Of a DNA stretch of 7,287 nt, positions 1 to 5,580 are shown in pieces (positions within the stretch are counted from its first letter, which is position 1; each line of letters starts with the position of its first letter). The notes beneath the pieces are model-generated. The model was not told the origin of the DNA and searched no databases. It was given only the letters and a program-made list of their open reading frames with translations. The translations under genes and the position numbers were made by a program. This DNA comes from Thermodesulfatator atlanticus (GTDB lineage: Bacteria; Desulfobacterota; Thermodesulfobacteria; Thermodesulfobacteriales; Thermodesulfatatoraceae): the NCBI GenBank assembly GCA_011321895.1, contig DROK01000037.1:1-7287 (forward strand), written 5' to 3'.

Positions 1-1
1 A

Positions 2-1864
2 AAGACCAACCGTGCTCTAAAGGATTACGACGAAATATTCAAAGCTTACGAAAAATTTGATCTCATAAAAAACGACATCGGCCAGATGGAAGACATCTTG
101 GGAGAAATCCTGCTTGGAAAAACGGATGCCTCAACCGCGGCCCGCCTCCTCAAGGACCTCAGCCAAAAAGTTAGAGAAGACGAAAGGGTCTTTATCCAAA
201 AAGCCCAGCATATATTTACCCGTGACGCCTTAGAAGAACTAGAAAATTACGTACATTTGCTTACTAACAAGCTAGAAAGGGCAATTTCTCTATTAGAAGA
301 GGCTAAGATAGAAGAATTTAAGGCATATCTCAAGCAAGACTTGGCAGCTTATCTCGACCTTTTTGAAGAAAAAAGTGCCCATATAGCGGAAAAATTGGAC
401 CAAAAATCATCCGTAAATTACCAGAAAATCGTAACCAACCTCCAAAAGAGCCAAAAAAATACCGGGCTGGTCTTTGTTTTGGCCTTAATTTTCCTAACAG
501 GGGCTGGTTTTATGCTCTCTCGCAAGATGAGCCACAATCTTGAGCAAATAACCGCCAAACTTCAAAAGATAAGCCGGGGAAGGTTTGAAGAGGCGGTGGC
601 GGTTACCAGCCAAGACGAGCTGGGAGCCCTGGCCCGGGCCTGTAATTCTTTGATCACAGGGGTAGGACAAATCCTAAAAACCTTAGAAATCCAAACCGAA
701 GCCCTGAGCAAGGCCTCAGAGAATCTTTCCCGGGTCCAAAACACGGTGGACGGAAACGCCCAGGAAATTGGCCATTTCGCCCGGGAGGTAGCCGAGGCCG
801 CCGAACAGGTAACCGAAAACTTGAAACTGGTCTCTCAATCTCTTGAAGAACTCACCACCGCCACCCAGGAAATCGCCCAAAACGTAAACGAGACGGCCAA
901 CATCGCCCAGGAAGCCCGTAACAAGGCCGAAGAAGCCACCCATGTGATGGCCACCTTAAAAGAGAGCTCCCAGAAGATCGGCCAGATCATCCAGGTCATC
1001 AACCAGATCGCCGACCAAACCAACCTGCTCGCCTTAAACGCCACCATCGAGGCCGCCCGGGCCGGGGAGGCTGGCAAGGGCTTTGCCGTTGTGGCCAACG
1101 AGGTCAAAGAGCTGGCCAAGCAGACCTCTCAGGCCACGGAAGAAATCGCTTCCATGGTAAGTTCCATCCAAACCAAGGTAGACGAAGCGGTAGAAGCCGT
1201 AAATTCCGTAGACGAAATCATCGCCCAGATCGGTGATCTCTCCTCTAACATCGCCTCCGCCACCGAAGAGCAAACCGCCACCACCGAGGACATAAGCCGC
1301 AGCGTACAGGAAGGGATAAACGGGGTGGTACAGGTAAACGAACAGATCAAAAACCTGGCGGAAAAGGCGGGCCAGATCGAAAAAACCACCGCTTCCTTGA
1401 AACTTGCCGAAGAAGCCATCAGCGATATTGTGGGTGAAATCCAGACGGTAAACCAGTTTTTCACGGTAAAAGAAGAAGCCCTGGAAGAGGCCAGCCAAAA
1501 GGCGGAAGAAAGCGTGAAGGTCATGGGGATGACCTTCCAGCACTTTCAATGGCGGGAAAAGCTCCTTGAAGGGATCCTGGCTTATGAACCCCCACAGGTA
1601 CAGACCGACGCCTCCCTGTGCGCCTTGGGCAGGTGGCTTGCCCAATTTAGACCCGCAAATTCGGAACAGGAAAGGATACTCAGCCGGCTGATCCCAGAGC
1701 ACCAGGAACTGCACCGTTCCGCCCTCAAGATAATCGAACTTATCCAGCACCAGAGTGAGCTTGAAAAAGTCTTCAGGACCTTGAAAGAAGACATTTCTCC
1801 CCGGGTGGAAGTGGTGGTCAATTGTCTTAAAGAATTAAGGGCCAGTCTTGAGAGGGCCGCTTAA
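2..1864 (+). CDS. methyl-accepting chemotaxis protein with C-terminal CZB zinc-binding domain (5' truncated by window edge)
   Basis: The reading frame is open from the first bases of the window, 28 codons ahead of the first Met at 86, so the true start lies outside. Numbering from that Met: residues 1-125 are helical, charged sensor sequence, presumably periplasmic. About 126-146 is one hydrophobic membrane helix, and about 147-200 is a HAMP linker. The coiled-coil signalling domain follows, with the highly conserved hairpin tip at about 307-344 ([19 protein letters not shown]). The C-terminal ~110 residues are a CZB (chemoreceptor zinc-binding) domain with all expected ligands: H486 and W489 (HxxW), C512 in CALGRW, and H539 and H543. 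In the family this 3His/1Cys site binds zinc and can make the receptor respond to zinc or oxidants. The protein signals to CheA/CheW at the membrane. The C-terminus (ERAA) lacks a CheR/CheB-tethering pentapeptide. The sensor ligand cannot be told. The sensor-coding part is much more AT-rich than the signalling part. Confidence 0.95.
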   Translation, partial: KTNRALKDYDEIFKAYEKFDLIKNDIGQMEDILGEILLGKTDASTAARLLKDLSQKVREDERVFIQKAQHIFTRDALEELENYVHLLTNKLERAISLLEEAKIEEFKAYLKQDLAAYLDLFEEKSAHIAEKLDQKSSVNYQKIVTNLQKSQKNTGLVFVLALIFLTGAGFMLSRKMSHNLEQITAKLQKISRGRFEEAVAVTSQDELGALARACNSLITGVGQILKTLEIQTEALSKASENLSRVQNTVDGNAQEIGHFAREVAEAAEQVTENLKLVSQSLEELTTATQEIAQNVNETANIAQEARNKAEEATHVMATLKESSQKIGQIIQVINQIADQTNLLALNATIEAARAGEAGKGFAVVANEVKELAKQTSQATEEIASMVSSIQTKVDEAVEAVNSVDEIIAQIGDLSSNIASATEEQTATTEDISRSVQEGINGVVQVNEQIKNLAEKAGQIEKTTASLKLAEEAISDIVGEIQTVNQFFTVKEEALEEASQKAEESVKVMGMTFQHFQWREKLLEGILAYEPPQVQTDASLCALGRWLAQFRPANSEQERILSRLIPEHQELHRSALKIIELIQHQSELEKVFRTLKEDISPRVEVVVNCLKELRASLERAA

Positions 1865-1866
1865 CC

Positions 1867-1898
1867 AAAGGCCCTGCGGGTTAACCCGCAGGGCCTTT
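1867..1898 (+). terminator. intrinsic terminator of the chemoreceptor gene, shared with a convergent gene
   Basis: A perfect 32-bp palindrome centred on TTAA (1881-1884), with GC-rich arms (GGCCCTGCGGG), starts 2 nt after the chemoreceptor stop. On the plus strand it runs into TTTTT (1896-1900), a textbook Rho-independent terminator. On the minus strand the following bases are TTTGGTTAA, a weak U-tract, so bidirectional action is possible but less certain. The stop codon of the minus-strand CoA-binding protein gene (1883-1881) lies in the loop region, so one hairpin arm also codes the last residues of that protein. Confidence 0.93.
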
Positions 1899-2339
1899 TT
1901 GCTTACTTATCTGGTGCACCTTTTTGAAACAAAGGCCCATAACGATGCGCGCCCCGGCCTCCCGGGCCAGCCTTTCCGCCTCGGGGCTTATGATGCCTTC
2001 CTGAAGCCAGATGTTCTTAATCCCCCGCGCGAGGGCCTCCGCTACCAGAGGGGGTACCTGATCAGCCCTCCTGAAAATGACGACCGTATCGATCTTTTCT
2101 CCTTCAGGGAGGGCGGAAATATTGGGATAACAGGGTTGCCCCAGGATCTCGCGTTGGCCCGGGTTTACGGGGATGACCCGAAAGCCCTGTTCCAGGAGGT
2201 ATTTCATGACCTGGTGGCTTGGTCTTTCGGGTTTGGGGCTTGCCCCCACCAGCGCGATGGTCCTGGTCTCTTTTAGGATTTCGTACGCCTCTTGAGGGAT
2301 ACGGGTATAATCGGGAAGAGTACAGGCCTTTTCCATCAT
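1881..2339 (-). CDS. CoA-binding domain protein (CoA_binding_2 / YccU-like)
   Basis: This is a small single-domain Rossmann-fold protein of 152 aa, close to the usual size of the YccU-like family. Visible family signatures are VGASPKPERPSHQVMKYLL near residues 31-49 (nucleotide-binding loop), VIPVNP near 56-61, WLQEGI near 111-116, and a C-terminal VMGLCFKKVH. The family resembles the CoA-binding domain of succinyl-CoA synthetase, and its cellular role is not established. Three consecutive possible starts exist: TTG 2342, ATG 2339 and ATG 2336. ATG 2339 is chosen because GGAG at 2351-2348 sits 8 nt upstream and because it overlaps the rdgB stop as TGATG. It is the last gene of the minus-strand cluster. 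Its last codons (…KGPAG) are encoded inside the terminator palindrome. Fold assignment is firm; function is not. Confidence 0.88.
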   Translation of the reverse strand: MMEKACTLPDYTRIPQEAYEILKETRTIALVGASPKPERPSHQVMKYLLEQGFRVIPVNPGQREILGQPCYPNISALPEGEKIDTVVIFRRADQVPPLVAEALARGIKNIWLQEGIISPEAERLAREAGARIVMGLCFKKVHQISKQKGPAG

Positions 2340-2956
2340 CAAAGGGTCTCCAGGAAAGAAGGAAGTTTATATTTCATCTCCGCCAGGGCCTTGGCCCGGT
2401 GACTCAGCTGGTTTTTGAGCTCCGGGGGGATTTCAGCCGCCGTCTTTCCCAGATCCGGGATGAGGAATACCGGATCGTAGCCAAAACCTCCCTCTCCCCG
2501 GGGCTCCAGGGTGATCAAGCCCTCCCAGGTACCTTCAGCCTTAAACCAGTGCCCCGAAGGATGATACACCACGATCACACAGCGAAAACGGGCGGTTCGT
2601 CTTTCAAGGGGAACCCCTTCCAGTTCTTTAAGGAGCTTTTTGATGTTTTCTTCATCGCTGGCCTTGGGCCCGGCGTAACGGGCCGAAAACACACCCGGGG
2701 CACCTCCCAGGGCGTCTACCTCAAGGCCCGAATCATCAGCCATGGCCAAGTGTCCGGTGGCCAAAGCGATTTCCCGGGCCTTTTGAAAGGCGTTTTCAAA
2801 AAAAGTCTGGCCCGTTTCGATCACCTCCGGGGCCTCGGGAAATTCCTCAAGGCCTTTTACTTCCAGGTCAAGGTCCTGGAGCAAGGCCTTAAGCTCCCTT
2901 AATTTACCCGGGTTTCTGGTGGCTAAGACCAGGATTTTTTCTTTCTTCTTAGGCAT
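2339..2956 (-). CDS. rdgB: XTP/dITP diphosphatase (non-canonical purine NTP pyrophosphatase)
   Basis: The 205-aa length is typical for the RdgB/HAM1 family. These cytosolic enzymes hydrolyse dITP, ITP and XTP to the monophosphate and pyrophosphate, keeping deaminated purines out of DNA and RNA. Signature segments are all present: [10 protein letters not shown] at 12-21 (substrate/phosphate loop), E54 in [26 protein letters not shown] at about 73-92 with the metal/catalytic Asp pair D74-D75, GFGYDPVF at 157-164, and SHRAKAL at 185-191. ATG 2956 is preceded by AAGGTG with 7 nt spacing, inside the end of rph. The start overlaps the rph stop by 8 nt, so the two are almost certainly co-translated. 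No key residue is missing. Confidence 0.97.
   Translation of the reverse strand: MPKKKEKILVLATRNPGKLRELKALLQDLDLEVKGLEEFPEAPEVIETGQTFFENAFQKAREIALATGHLAMADDSGLEVDALGGAPGVFSARYAGPKASDEENIKKLLKELEGVPLERRTARFRCVIVVYHPSGHWFKAEGTWEGLITLEPRGEGGFGYDPVFLIPDLGKTAAEIPPELKNQLSHRAKALAEMKYKLPSFLETL
2348..2351 (-). promoter_or_regulatory. ribosome binding site deciding the start of the CoA-binding protein
   Basis: GGAG on the minus strand lies inside the end of rdgB. Its distance is 5 nt to TTG 2342, 8 nt to ATG 2339 and 11 nt to ATG 2336, which favours the middle start. Ribosomes ending at the rdgB stop would also be in place to reinitiate there. Confidence 0.6.
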
Positions 2957-3665
2957 CTTCTAACACCTTCCGTTGAATATTTATCAGCTTCTGGATCCCC
3001 TGTTCGGCCAGGCGGCGCATGGTCTCAAAAACCTCCCAAGAAAAAGGGTCCTTCTCCGCCGCGGCCTGGATTTCTACTATTTTGCCCCCGGCGGTCATGA
3101 CAAAATTGGCGTCCACTTCCGCTAAAGAATCCTCTTCGTAGGTAAGGTCAAGCAGGATCTCACCGGCCACCAGTCCACAACTGATGGCGGCCAGTGCCTC
3201 TTTCATGGGATCACGACTCAGCACCCCCTGGGCCAAAAGTTTACGAAAGGCCAGGGCCAGGGCTACCCAGGCCCCGGTGATGGAGGCCGTGCGGGTGCCA
3301 CCGTCGGCCTGGATAACGTCACAATCCACCCAGAAGGTACGCTCGCCAAGGAGGCTCAAGTCCACCACCGCCCGCAGGCTCCGCCCGATCAGGCGTTGAA
3401 TTTCATAAGAACGCCCCTTCTTCCCCACCACCGAATCTCGCGGGGTCCGCGCCTGGGTGGCCCGGGGAAGCATGGCGTATTCGGCGGTAATCCAGCCCAT
3501 CCCGGTGTCTTTCAAAAAGGGCGGGACCTTTTCTTCCACCGAAACGCTACAGATGACCTTAGTCTCCCCCAGTTCGATAAGGGCAGACCCCTCGGCATAC
3601 TTCAAAAAATGGGGAATTATCTTGACCGGCCTTATTTCGTCCGCGGCCCTCCCGTCTTTGCGCAT
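2949..3665 (-). CDS. rph: ribonuclease PH
   Basis: The 238-aa length is the family norm. RNase PH is a hexameric, phosphate-dependent 3'-5' exoribonuclease that trims tRNA precursors and other RNA 3' ends. Seen here: the N-terminal [13 protein letters not shown] hallmark, the phosphate-binding [16 protein letters not shown] at about 84-99 (R85 equivalent to the phosphate-binding Arg), [10 protein letters not shown] at 122-131, and the acidic catalytic segment [15 protein letters not shown] at 173-187 with D179 and D185. The third residue of that motif is Thr where Asp is usual, a position next to but not among the catalytic acids. ATG 3665 is the only usable start, because an in-frame TAA lies four codons upstream. 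GGAG is only 1 nt from the ATG, too close for normal use. The first 34 nt overlap the end of the upstream Fe-S gene in another frame, so translation probably depends on coupling. Confidence 0.97.
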   Translation of the reverse strand: MRKDGRAADEIRPVKIIPHFLKYAEGSALIELGETKVICSVSVEEKVPPFLKDTGMGWITAEYAMLPRATQARTPRDSVVGKKGRSYEIQRLIGRSLRAVVDLSLLGERTFWVDCDVIQADGGTRTASITGAWVALALAFRKLLAQGVLSRDPMKEALAAISCGLVAGEILLDLTYEEDSLAEVDANFVMTAGGKIVEIQAAAEKDPFSWEVFETMRRLAEQGIQKLINIQRKVLEDA

Positions 3666-4555
3666 ACTCCGCTTTTAGCAGAGGTTTGACCAGAGTCAAT
3701 CGGCCCTTTCGGGGTTAAAGAAAAATTGAGCTCAATTACGCGGGGTGGACAGACTTTAAGGCAATTAAGGCAACGAATACATTCACAACCATTGATCTCT
3801 TCGGGAATTTTTAAGTGTAAAGGACAAATCTGACGACAGAGCCCGCAATCAAGGCAGTCTTTACCCCGCCAGGACAACCTGAAAAAACCAAACCGGTTAA
3901 AAAGGCCGTAGATAGCCCCCAGGGGGCACAAGACCACGCAAAAAAAGCGGAAGAAAAAGACACACAGAACCAGAATGACCCCCAATAGCAGGACCTTCCA
4001 ATAGAAAAAGAAATGGACCAGCGTCCGAAGCTCTGGCCTTAGCGCAAGGTTGAAGAGCCCGGCTTCCAGCGTGCCAGCCGGGCAGACCAGGCGGCAAAAC
4101 CAGACCTCGCCGTAGCCACTTGGTCCTTTAAGCCAGAGAGGCAAAAAAAGGACCAGTAAGAAGAGCAAGACGTATTTCACGTAACGGGTTGGCTTCGGCA
4201 GTTGCCCTTTGGGGCCCGGAATACGGTAGAAGAGCTCCTGGATAAGGCCGAAGGGGCAGACCCAGCCGCAAACCAGGCGCCCCAGCCAGAACCCGCAAAG
4301 AAAAAGAAAACCCACCACGTAGACCAGAGCGTAGAGGGCCTGGCTGCCCAAGAGCCTGAGGCCTGCCAGCGCCTGCTGTAAACTCCCTAAGGGGCAGGCA
4401 AAAAGGGCCAGGGGGCAGGAATAACAATTGAGCCCCGGAAAACACAACCCCTTGGGCCAGCCCCTGAAAAGGGCCTTTTCCCAGAGGGCCCAAACATTGG
4501 CGTTGGCCAGGAGGGCAAAAAAGAGCTGGCTCAAACGCCTCTTGGAAAGTCTCAT
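3632..4555 (-). CDS. membrane 4Fe-4S protein (polyferredoxin, NapH/Fer4_5-like)
   Basis: This is a 307-aa polytopic membrane protein with many paired cysteines, resembling the NapH/NosR/CcoG group of membrane ferredoxins. In order: a basic N-terminus (MRLSKRR) before a membrane helix; [16 protein letters not shown] with C44, C47 and C54 plus C38; then helices carrying CGWVCPFG (C96, C100), CRLVCPAG (C154, C158) and CVVLCPLG (C206, C210), the repeated CxxxCP motif of Fer4_5 domains. Two ferredoxin sites follow, [12 protein letters not shown] (C234, 237, 240, 244) and [12 protein letters not shown] (C259, 262, 265, 269), with an additional C257. It probably passes electrons between the membrane and a redox partner, but the partner is not visible. 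ATG 4555 is chosen because the Lys/Arg-rich start fits a membrane insertion signal. GTG 4600 would add 15 residues and has AGGGGG about 12 nt upstream, so it remains possible. Confidence 0.88.
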   Translation of the reverse strand: MRLSKRRLSQLFFALLANANVWALWEKALFRGWPKGLCFPGLNCYSCPLALFACPLGSLQQALAGLRLLGSQALYALVYVVGFLFLCGFWLGRLVCGWVCPFGLIQELFYRIPGPKGQLPKPTRYVKYVLLFLLVLFLPLWLKGPSGYGEVWFCRLVCPAGTLEAGLFNLALRPELRTLVHFFFYWKVLLLGVILVLCVFFFRFFCVVLCPLGAIYGLFNRFGFFRLSWRGKDCLDCGLCRQICPLHLKIPEEINGCECIRCLNCLKVCPPRVIELNFSLTPKGPIDSGQTSAKSGVCAKTGGPRTK

Positions 4556-4666
4556 TGAAGCCCCATACAGGAGAGACAAAGGGACGCGGCCCGGGACCAC
4601 ACAAAGGCAAAACCCCCTTTAATGGCCCCCAGACCAAGTCCCAAAAGGGCAAGGACCCACCAGAAT

Positions 4667-4975
4667 CTAAGCCATTTCACCAAGCTGCCTCTTCACACTT
4701 TCGGTCTTGGTCCCAAGATGGACCTCTTTATCCCTCCGGTCATCAATCTTAAGGGCCGTGTAAACCCGTTTGGCCCCGGCCTTAAAGGGGATCTCGTGCA
4801 GCTTGCGGGCCAGGGCCAAAAGTTCCTCGACCTCCCCTTCTATGATAGTGCCCATGTCGGTCAAGGTGTGGGGGATATTATGTTCCACCAGATATTTTTC
4901 GATTTCCGCCACGTAACGGCCCAAACTGGTTGAGCCCGTCCCCAGGGGAATGACACTTATTTCCATCAAAGCCAT
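4667..4975 (-). CDS. MTH1187-family thiamine-binding protein
   Basis: The 102-aa length is normal for the small MTH1187/YkoF-like thiamine-binding family (Thiamine_BP). Characteristic features are the start strand MEISVIPLGTGSTSLGRYVA (about 4-23), HTLTDMGTIIEGEVEELLAL (about 36-55), and the closing strand AKRVYTALKIDDRRDK (about 68-83). Members form ferredoxin-like folded oligomers. Thiamine or pyrimidine binding is known for the YkoF branch, and the role in most bacteria is unproven. ATG 4975 has an excellent GGAGG at 4985-4981 with 5 nt spacing; an in-frame ATG three codons on is less likely. It is first in the minus-strand cluster, 66-111 nt before the Fe-S gene depending on that gene's start. 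No clear terminator lies between them, so it likely leads the operon. No thiamine biosynthesis gene or TPP riboswitch is visible nearby. Confidence 0.9.
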   Translation of the reverse strand: MALMEISVIPLGTGSTSLGRYVAEIEKYLVEHNIPHTLTDMGTIIEGEVEELLALARKLHEIPFKAGAKRVYTALKIDDRRDKEVHLGTKTESVKRQLGEMA

Positions 4976-5036
4976 GGCCTCCTCCCCAGGCTGGGTTTAT
5001 AGTTTTTAAGACGAAATTTAAACCCAAGGAGCCTTT
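4976..5036. promoter_or_regulatory. divergent promoter region between the thiamine-binding and DsrE-like genes
   Basis: Only 61 bp separate the two start codons, so both promoters should be here unless transcripts start inside genes. An AT-rich core holds overlapping -10-like hexamers: TATAAA on the minus strand (5001-4996) and TATAGT on the plus strand (4998-5003). No convincing -35 box is seen for either. An 8-bp inverted repeat, TGGGTTTA (4992-4999) and TAAACCCA (5019-5026), brackets the core and could be an operator or an mRNA hairpin. The plus-strand gene has AAGGAG at 5026-5031, 5 nt before its ATG. Confidence 0.45.
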
Positions 5037-5384
5037 ATGTCTAAAGTTATCTTGGTCGCCTTCCGCGGGGAAGCCATGTGTTTCGTACACGTCCTTTTAA
5101 ATGTCCTGGATATGACAGAAAAGGGGATAGAAGCCCGGTTAATCCTGGAAGGAGAGGCCACCAAATTACTTCCCCAGCTGGAGGATAAGACCTTCTTTCT
5201 GCACCACCTCTGGGAGAAGGTGCGGCAGCAAGACCTGGTCGAAGGCGTCTGTCGGGCGTGTGCCACTAAGATGGGCACGGTAGAAGTGGCGGAAAAAAGC
5301 GGCTTAAAACTCCTGGCCGATATGCAGGGCCACCCAAGCCTTGGCCGCTATTTTAAAGAAGGGTGGCAGGTATTAGTCTTTTAA
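5037..5384 (+). CDS. small DsrE-superfamily-like cytoplasmic protein
   Basis: This 115-aa soluble protein has no signal peptide or membrane segment. It begins with a beta-strand (SKVILVAFRGE), a conserved-looking MCFVHVLLNVLDM helix with C15, and an LILEGEATKLLPQL segment. A central VCRACATKMG (C72, C75) follows, then GHPSLGRYFKEGWQVLVF to the end. This alpha/beta pattern with a CxxC matches, from memory, small DsrE/DsrF-like 'cytoplasmic proteins' of sulfur-metabolising and metal-reducing anaerobes. The DsrE superfamily includes sulfur-carrier proteins that relay persulfide on a cysteine, but a sulfur-relay role here is inference only. AAGGAG 5 nt before the ATG supports the start. The gene is divergent from the thiamine-binding gene and is followed by a hairpin without a U-run. 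No dsr or tus genes are in view. Confidence 0.75.
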   Translation: MSKVILVAFRGEAMCFVHVLLNVLDMTEKGIEARLILEGEATKLLPQLEDKTFFLHHLWEKVRQQDLVEGVCRACATKMGTVEVAEKSGLKLLADMQGHPSLGRYFKEGWQVLVF

Positions 5385-5404
5385 GCTGGGCCTTACAATG
5401 CTCC

Positions 5405-5452
5405 AGGGATTCGTTCTAATTTTTTCGTTCCGAAAAATGAGAACGGATCCTT
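5405..5452 (+). repeat. long imperfect hairpin between the DsrE-like gene and tRNA-Pro
   Basis: Arms 5405-5417 and 5440-5452 pair over 13 positions without a gap, two of them G·U. After one A·G mismatch (5418/5439) six A-T pairs follow. Then T5425 bulges and two G-C pairs close a TTC loop. No T-run follows, so it is not a classical intrinsic terminator, although its place 20 nt after the DsrE-like stop suggests a 3'-end or RNA-stabilising structure. Its right foot overlaps the first two bases of the tRNA -35 box. It could also be a dispersed palindromic repeat. Confidence 0.6.
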
Positions 5453-5479
5453 GCGTACCAAAGGGCTTGGGGCTAAATT
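5451..5479 (+). promoter_or_regulatory. sigma70-type promoter of tRNA-Pro
   Basis: TTGCGT (5451-5456) and TAAATT (5474-5479) are separated by exactly 17 bp. Transcription would begin near 5486, giving a leader of about 6 nt before the tRNA. The same promoter is the only evident one for the AsmA-like gene that follows the tRNA. Confidence 0.65.
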
Positions 5480-5491
5480 TTGAACAACCTG

Positions 5492-5568
5492 CGGGGAGTA
5501 GCGCAGCCTGGCAGCGCACCTGCCTTGGGAGCAGGGGGTCGGCGGTTCAAATCCGCCCTCCCCGACCA
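5492..5568 (+). tRNA. tRNA-Pro (anticodon UGG)
   Basis: A complete cloverleaf can be drawn. Acceptor arms are CGGGGAG (5492-5498) and CTCCCCG (5558-5564). The D-stem is GCGC/GCGC (5501-5504, 5514-5517). The anticodon stem is CCTGC/GCAGG (5519-5523, 5531-5535) around loop CTTGGGA with anticodon TGG at 5526-5528. The variable loop is GGGTC, and the T-stem is GGCGG/CCGCC around TTCAAAT. The discriminator is A5565 and CCA is encoded (5566-5568). The C1-G72 first pair is typical of bacterial tRNA-Pro. UGG reads CCA and, by wobble, other proline codons. The AsmA-like gene begins 12 nt after the CCA end. Confidence 0.97.
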
Positions 5569-5580
5569 GCCTAAGAACCG

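Noticed and set aside
1034..1750. 238-codon open frame on the minus strand inside the chemoreceptor gene
   Set aside because: It lies opposite a clear MCP coding region and has Gly/Phe-rich low-complexity translation with no family pattern; it is a shadow of biased codon use.
2340..2342. TTG as start of the CoA-binding protein
   Set aside because: ATG 2339 directly follows, has better spacing from GGAG and overlaps the rdgB stop as TGATG.
2219..2902. 227-codon open frame on the plus strand
   Set aside because: It runs antisense to rdgB and the CoA-binding gene, both of which show full family signatures; no RBS or recognisable domain.
4128..4652. 174-codon minus-strand frame overlapping the Fe-S membrane gene
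   Set aside because: Same strand but another frame; its Pro/Gly/Leu-rich translation lacks motifs while the alternative frame has ordered cysteine motifs.
4600..4667. Possible terminator or riboswitch (TPP) between the thiamine-binding and Fe-S genes
   Set aside because: Too short for a TPP riboswitch and no stable stem with a U-run could be drawn on the minus strand.
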